A stretch of 64,000 nucleotides of DNA, from positions 98,786,838-98,850,837 of the forward strand of contig NC_084485.1 of NCBI RefSeq assembly GCF_030035675.1, written 5' to 3'. Shown here piece after piece: positions 59,020-64,000 of the stretch; the first letter of the stretch is position 1; each line of letters begins with the position of its first letter. A program made the translations under genes and the position numbers. The notes beneath the pieces are model-generated. The model saw only the letters and a program-made list of their open reading frames with translations, was not told the DNA's origin and did not search any database. The DNA comes from Rhineura floridana (taxonomy: Eukaryota > Chordata > Lepidosauria > Squamata > Rhineuridae).

Positions 59020-59200
59020 GTGATCAGCTCCACTAGGAGCTCTCAATCAGAACTCCTGCGTAGAGCCAATCCCTGCTGCAGCCAGAGTGCAAATTTAAAT
59101 TCAGCATTGAATGTAAGCTGACTGGAATTGGCTCTACTTGGAAGCTCCCAACTGGAGCTCTTGAATAGAGCCAATCTCTGCCACGAGTGGGGCCTGCATT
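59020..59200 (+). repeat. Diverged tandem duplication, period about 105 bp
   Basis: GCTCCACTAGGAGCTCTCAA then TAGAGCCAATCCCTGC (about 59060) recur as GCTCTACTTGGAAGCTCCCA and TAGAGCCAATCTCTGC (about 59166). Confidence 0.5.
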
Positions 59201-59284
59201 CTTCATTTGCAGACATGGCTCAATTCAGGCTACATCTGCAAAGGAAGAAAGGGAAGCCAGATTTCCCTTGGGAAAACATTGGGA

Positions 59285-59337
59285 AAAACTTCTTAACCAT
59301 TAGGGCAGGATATAAATTTAATAAATAAAATAAAATA
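59285..59337 (+). mobile_element. LINE 3' tail fragment
   Basis: TTAACCATTAGGGCAGGATA, TAAATTTAATAAATAAAATA is a LINE terminus directly upstream of another LINE end. Confidence 0.55.
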
Positions 59338-60090
59338 GTTCCTGGAGGCTCAGATGGCCTCAATGGCTAGGAGTGCCTTTTGCCAGCTCCAGCTGGTTTG
59401 CCAACTTTGCCCCCTTTTGGACAGAGATGAGTTGGCCACAGAACTCTGTGCTCTGGTAGCTTCCAGACTGGATTATTGCAATTAAATTATTGGATTATTG
59501 AAGACAACTGAGAAAATGTAGCTGGTGCAAAATGCAGCAGCCAGATTACTGGCTGGGGTTCCCTTTAAAATTCATATAGCCCCTGTTTAAAAACAGCTGC
59601 ATTTGTTGCCAGTTCATTTCTAGGCCCAATTCAAGGTGCTCATGTTAGTGTTTAAAACCCAAAAAGGTCCCAAATATCTGAAAGATCACCTCCATCCCTA
59701 CAGACCCTCTTGGGTGTTGAGATCAGCAGAGGGGACCCTTTTGGTAGTACCGCCACCCTCAGAAGCTCGGTTGGGAGAAGCCATTCTCTGTGGCAGCCCC
59801 TAAGTTGTGGAACTTCTTCCCCACAGAAGTGTATAAGGCAACTTCACTGTACAGTTTTCGGTGAATGCTGAAGATGCACCTCTTTACCCTGGCCTTTGAC
59901 ACCTGAAATGTATATCTTTGGGACCCACCCTATTTGTGTGTGTGTGTGTGTGTGTGTGTGATATGATGTGATTTTAGGTTGTCTTAAACTGTTTTAATGA
60001 GGCATTTTGAAACTGTTGTGGCCTTCCTTGGGACCTTTGGGTGAAGGGCAGACAATGAATTTAAATAATAAGAATATATATTTATGAATA
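59338..60090 (+). mobile_element. CR1/L2-type LINE 3' end, decayed
   Basis: The sequence aligns with the copy at 40640: CTAGGAGTGCCTTTTGCCAG, GGATTATTGCAATT, AGCTGGTGCAAAATGCAGCA, then TTGTTGCCAGTTCATTTCTA (the LHWLP block) and GTGGCAGCCCCTAAGTTGTG (the VAPxLW block). The frame is broken by several changes. The UTR includes TG repeats at 59934-59960 and the end GGGTGAAGGGCAGACAATGA, then ATTTAAATAATAAG. Confidence 0.72.
59934..59960 (+). repeat. TG microsatellite
   Basis: About thirteen uninterrupted TG units inside a LINE 3' UTR. Confidence 0.9.
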
Positions 60091-60109
60091 TATTTTTTTT
60101 ATCCTCTAG

Positions 60110-60226
60110 ATATGGAGACATCCAGCTCCACAGTTTTATGAAGGTTCTGAATCAGGAAGAATGTATATGTACATAGAGAGAAATTATGTCTACATTGAAA
60201 TGGCTGAAATCATCCAAAAGTTCCAG
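60110..60226 (+). CDS. Candidate host exon of 39 codons (unidentified)
   Basis: A long pyrimidine tract TTTTTTTTATCCTCTAG ends at 60109 and CAG followed by GTAAGA starts a donor at 60227, both close to consensus. The 117 bp between are open in exactly one frame, phase 0 in and phase 0 out, beginning IWRHPAPQFYEGS and ending IEMAEIIQKFQ; the other two plus-strand frames contain stops. The codons show no repeat similarity. I do not recognise the protein. It sits about 20 bp after a decayed LINE. It cannot join directly to the candidate at 8037-8230, which leaves in phase 1. If real, the window is largely intron of a plus-strand gene. Confidence 0.45.
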
Positions 60227-62036
60227 GTAAGATAGGACACTTACCCCCTCTCATTGAAAACAATGGGGCTTAAGTATGACTAATTTTTGTTTGATTGGGA
60301 TCAATGTCTCCATTTTTATGAGGAGGAACTGTAAAAACCATAGAATAATAAGAAAACCAACATTACTGATAGTAAAATATTCAATGAATTTCATTTTAGG
60401 GACTGGATGAGAGCCTTTTTTAAAAAAAAAATCCTGAATTTTGAAACATTCATAGACTATGAGAATGCTCCCTCTCCCTTCTGAAATATGTTGGAACAAA
60501 ACCTAGAAGGAATTAGTATTTGACATGTCCCAAACTGAACTGGTTATTAATTCTGAAAGCATATCAGAAATAGAATCAGCTGAGTGTTTAACAAAATTGC
60601 AAATGTTATTCAACTCTGACAAAATATTAGATTGATAGCCCCTACTGCCACCTCCCATACTGCGCCTGAGTGTTCTCCCAACCCTCCAGGACAGATTTCA
60701 GGGTTCAGGAAAAGGCGGTAATTGATTAAAATTGCCTTCTCCCCCATTCCAGAAGCACGTATCCCCCACTGGATCAGAAACCTTCTGCAAGCAGAAGGAG
60801 CCCTTCTGTTAGTGGGAGGCAAAGCTGTACTGATGTAAAGAATTTTGATATTCCTTTTTGAGATGCCTAAGAATGCTCCACAGTGTGGCTTCAAGAATAA
60901 AATACAATGATGAATTGGCCAAAGCTAACCCAATGAAGCTTGCTGAAACCTGAGATAGAAAAGCATTTCTGTCTAACCCTTTGTACTTGTTTTTTGGTAT
61001 GCAGCCTGAAAAATATATGCAATTGGGCATAGTATCTGTCCATGGTCATGGATTCACAATTCTGCAGAATTTGGTATGTTGAATATGCCTTATGAATGCT
61101 TCCTGTTCACTTTTCATATTCATGGTCATTTTCCAGTGGATTTTAGGACATTTGAAACAGTTACAAAACTGATCAACAGGCCAAAACCATGGAGGAGAAT
61201 TGTATCCATGTTGACTTCACAACGTTAAAATGTAACACAGCTACATATTTCTGAAAAATAAAGGTACAGGAGAAACAAGAGTTCTGTATACAAAGAGGAT
61301 GAAGTGGAACCAGCTTTGTCTGAATCAATGGCAAAGGTGTAAGCTGTACACTTCCACTTATATTAGGATGATCATCATAAGGATGTAGAAAGTGCTATCA
61401 TTTGGTGTAACAATCTTTTTCTGTCTATAATTGTTGTGAGGGTCTTATAACTCTTTTCTTGTGGTATTTCAAGAATTAGTGCTATAAACTCTTCTGTCAG
61501 TGAACCATTTCTGAATTACTGGATCCACCTCAATGCTTTAACAGTAAGGTAGATTAACTTCAAAACAGGGAGCACACTGCAATGTTTTTACCTACATCCA
61601 ATTTCTCAGATTCATGTAGCAAAACAACAACAAAAATTCTTCCAGCGGTTTTGAAGTTGGTCAAGCGTGACCTAAATCTACAGGCAAAGCTCCACTGAGT
61701 GTTTACTTCAGCAGAAGTGATGCCAATTGCTTTTCCTCTTTGTCTGACATTCGAAAGCAGATCAGCCAAGACAATATTGGCCTGCCAGTAAGTTTAACTA
61801 GCCACTGGTGTCTCTGGTGTTTGGCTTCCCTCACATAAATACAAACTTAGGTGACTTTCTCAAGAGTTGTCATCCACACTTAGTGAGAGTCCTTTGCAAC
61901 ATTTTCACTTTCCTGCATAATAATATCTATTCAATTTTTTTTAAAAAAAATCTTATCCAGTGGAATGGTACCAAAATATTTGCTATAAAGTCCCATGAAA
62001 GCGACAAAGTTTTTATTCTAGATGGTCCATAAGAGA
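60227..62036. other. Unassigned sequence, possible intron
   Basis: Just after the donor, 60235-60290 resembles an eroded copy of the short palindromic repeat (ACAATGGGGCTTAAGTATGA). Otherwise only the repeat at 60600-60840 was recognised. 60900-61560 is unique-looking. Confidence 0.35.
60600..60840 (+). repeat. Unclassified dispersed repeat, copy 2
   Basis: Matches 30328-30545 most clearly at 60769-60825 (CTGGATCAGAAACCTTCTGC; AGTGGGAGGCAAAG). The 94-residue minus-strand frame here overlaps it and has no motif. Confidence 0.5.
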
Positions 62037-62180
62037 TGGATTGATTCCAGAAAGGAAGCCACAGACCTGAATTTACAAGATCTGAACAGGGTGGTTCAGG
62101 ACAGATGCTCTTGGAGGTTACTGATTCATAGGGTTGCCATAAGTCATAATCAACTTGAAGGCACATAACAACAACAAAAC
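62037..62180 (+). mobile_element. RTE/Bov-B-type LINE 3' end
   Basis: The frame ends DLNRVVQDRCSWRLLIHRVA, then ISHNQLEGT and a stop, matching the last residues of Bov-B/RTE ORF2 (family pattern W-R-x3-H-x-V-A-x-S). It is followed by the tail GGTTGCCATAAGTCATAATC and CACATAACAACAACAAAAC. This tail matches those of the SINEs at 57285 and 63169, making a LINE of this kind the probable source of their mobilisation. Confidence 0.72.
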
Positions 62181-63168
62181 ATGGTCCATATCTGTTACCC
62201 AGAAGTTACATATTATCATACATAACATTTTCAAAGGGTTGGCCTCTTGCATACCTTGCAAGTCAGCAATCTGCTCACAAGATTCCTATTTGGGAATTAC
62301 AAATCCATAGATTATGAGCCAAAAAGCTGCACATGAACGCAGCAGGTAACATGAAAAAACAGTTTCTATAATGCGTTTTAGTTTGGTCAGATGAATGCAG
62401 ATTCATATTGGGGTTCTGATTTTAACATGAAACCACTCTTATTGGATGAGTTAAAGAATGGGCAAGTGCCCGTTGTATGTCCAGGGTATAGCAAGGTGTG
62501 CTAAATGAAAGCAAATAAGTACATGTAGGCCAAAGTGGATTTAAAATGGCCACAACCATACTGGTTACAGCTCACAGAGTTTCACATGGCCTGGGCAGGG
62601 ATACAGTCATCAGCACAAATGCCCATCCCTACCAGCACACTATAATACCATTAAAGGGAGTTGCATGATTTGGGGGGGGGCACAGCATGAACAAGTACTG
62701 GGGGTGCTTGTGTAACCCCAGAGTGTGGCAGCCATGCCAGCCCTAAGGATGAGGTCTTGATGTGAGATGCCAAGACTCCTTGAGGGGATCCTCCCCAGTG
62801 GATATGCCCATTCTGATTGAGCCTGCTATTCAACATATAACCACACAAGGACATACATAAGGTTCCTGTTTAGGTGAGGACTCAGGGCTTCCAATAAGTG
62901 TATATATACTCCAAGCATGCAGTCTGAACCAAACAAGACAGGCTGTTTCCCAGTTTCTTGCAAATATCCCAATTCTAGTCACTGCAGACATATTTGGAAT
63001 GTTTTCTCTTTGCAAAAGCAACATGATACCATGGTGTTATTTCTTTCATAGCTCTATCTAAAGCACTGTAGTTCAATTGCTAAAAGGTTGGATTTGGACA
63101 GAGGAGCTCTGGCTTCATGTTGCACCTCTGCAGCAGCCTGATTGTGTGGGCTTGGACTGGTCATTTCT
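62181..63168. other. Unassigned sequence
   Basis: No gene or repeat was recognised; a G-run lies near 62672. Confidence 0.35.
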
Positions 63169-63431
63169 TGTTGTTGTTCTATGCCTTCAAGTCAATTACG
63201 ACTTATGGCGACCCTATGAATCTTTTATATAGATAGATAGATAGATAGATAGATAGATTCATAGGGTTTTCATGGTAAGAGGTATTCAGAGGCGGTTTAC
63301 CATTGCCCTCCTGTAAGCCTACAGCACCTGATATTCCCAGGCAGTCTCCCCTCCAAGTACTAGCCAGGCTTGACCCTGCTTAGCTTCAGAGATCAGACGA
63401 GATCAGGAGTGTTCCGGGTAGTACGGCCATA
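63169..63431 (-). mobile_element. 5S-rRNA-derived SINE
   Basis: On the minus strand, 63431-63306 is about 120 bp of 5S rRNA-like sequence: GATCTCGTCTGATCTCTGAA, GCTAAGCAGGGTCAAGCCTG, GCTAGTACTTGGAGGGGAGA, TGCCTGGGAATATCAGGTGC, covering the internal pol III control regions. It continues into AATGGTAAACCGCCTCTGAA and the tail ATAGGGTCGCCATAAGTCGT with an AACAACAAC end. A TAGA microsatellite (63230-63256) interrupts the tail. SINEs of this make-up are known in squamates (5S-Sauria type, from memory). It is a SINE, not a working 5S gene. Confidence 0.85.
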
Positions 63432-63436
63432 TTATT

Positions 63437-64000
63437 TCTTAGCTTCATTTTTTATTATTAAATTTATATCTCCCCCTTCCTCTGAGAAGGAGAACCAGGG
63501 AAGCAAACAAAAACACTAAAAGGACTCTAAGACATATTTAAAACAAAAGACTTTAAAACATATTAAAACAAAACACCTTTAAAAAGCAGCTTCAAAAATA
63601 TCTTAAAAAACAATTCCAACACAGACATAGACTGTGATAAAGTTTCTACTTAAAAGGCTTATTGAAATAAGGTCTTCAGTAGGCACCGAAAATATAACAG
63701 AGATTGTGCCTGTCTAATGTTTAAGGGGAGGGAATTCCAAAGGGTAGGTGTCACTACACTAAAGGTCCACTTCCTATGTTATGCAGAACGGACCTCCTGA
63801 GAAGACAGTGTCTGCAGGAGGCCCTCAACTGCAGAGCGCAGTGATCGACTGGGTATATAAAGAGTAAGGTATCCTGGTCCCAAGCTGCATAGGGCTTGTA
63901 CACCAAAACTAGAACCTTGAACTTGGCCCAGTAGCTAACAGGCAGCCAGTGCAATTCTTTCTGCAGTGGGGTAACATGTTGGCAATGCCCTGCCCTAGTG
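63437..64000 (-). mobile_element. CR1/L2-type LINE 3' end, runs off the window
   Basis: On the minus strand the block CACTGGCTGCCTGTTAGCTA (HWLPVSYWAKFKVLVLVY) lies at about 63950-63900, and the sequence continues to the UTR with TTTTAAAG repeats and the end near CTGGTTCTCCTTCTCAGAGG and GGGAGATATAAATTTAATAA at 63437-63490. It is the same subfamily as 40640-41600. Confidence 0.75.

Noticed and set aside
63306-63431. Functional 5S rRNA gene
   Set aside because: It is fused to a SINE body and tail and has diverged from the 5S sequence I know, so it is read as a SINE head.
1-64000. CRISPR array, bacterial operon or phage region
   Set aside because: All repeats are dispersed eukaryotic elements; there are no regular direct repeats with unique spacers and no clustered same-strand genes.

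Overview
The window looks like non-genic (intergenic or intronic) DNA from a squamate reptile, a lizard or possibly a snake. The repeat content points there: several young non-LTR retrotransposon lineages side by side (L1, CR1/L2-type, an APE-type LINE resembling the Ingi/Vingi group, and RTE/Bov-B-type ends), tRNA-derived SINEs of the Sauria kind, a 5S-rRNA-derived SINE, many small hAT-like elements, and a DIRS/Ngaro-type tyrosine-recombinase element. I found no complete host protein-coding gene and no bacterial-style operon. The species call is inference from repeat families only.

Layout. 1-5960: a decayed minus-strand DIRS/Ngaro-type fossil (gag-like, RT-RNase H, tyrosine recombinase, SGNH hydrolase) interrupted by a CR1/L2-type LINE end, with a periodic array of 16-bp palindromes beside the recombinase. 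6041-10381: CR1/L2-type LINE ends, one split by a 476-bp hAT element with an 8-bp target duplication; a 136-bp mini-hAT; a tRNA SINE; a candidate exon at 8037-8230. 10382-20710: mostly unassigned, apart from a decayed 5' half of a CR1 (esterase ORF1 plus endonuclease ORF2). 20711-23662: a very young 5'-truncated L1 whose ORF2 is open from the insertion junction to the stop, flanked by perfect 19-bp duplications. 26958-28037: a 1.08-kb TIR element with internal repeats. 29004-29334 and 35922-36259: two copies of a foldback element. 39408-39584: an AT-rich palindrome. 40640-41600: another CR1/L2-type end.

45762-52410 is a full-length APE-type LINE on the minus strand (about 6.65 kb, 13-bp target duplications) in which an ORF1-like region, endonuclease and reverse transcriptase share essentially one reading frame. 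54495-55600 is a 1.1-kb non-autonomous hAT with an 8-bp duplication. From 57 to 64 kb come SINEs that share tails but have different heads (tRNA versus 5S rRNA), an RTE/Bov-B-type LINE end, two CR1/L2-type LINE ends, and a short open segment with excellent splice signals at 60110-60226, the best candidate for a real host exon.

The parts work together as parasite and host: CR1-, L1- and RTE-type LINEs supply machinery, SINEs copy their tails, and small hAT elements ride on absent transposases. The most interesting points are the single-frame LINE, the head/tail exchange among SINEs, the foldback pair, the palindrome array in the DIRS fossil, and the candidate exon at 60.1 kb.
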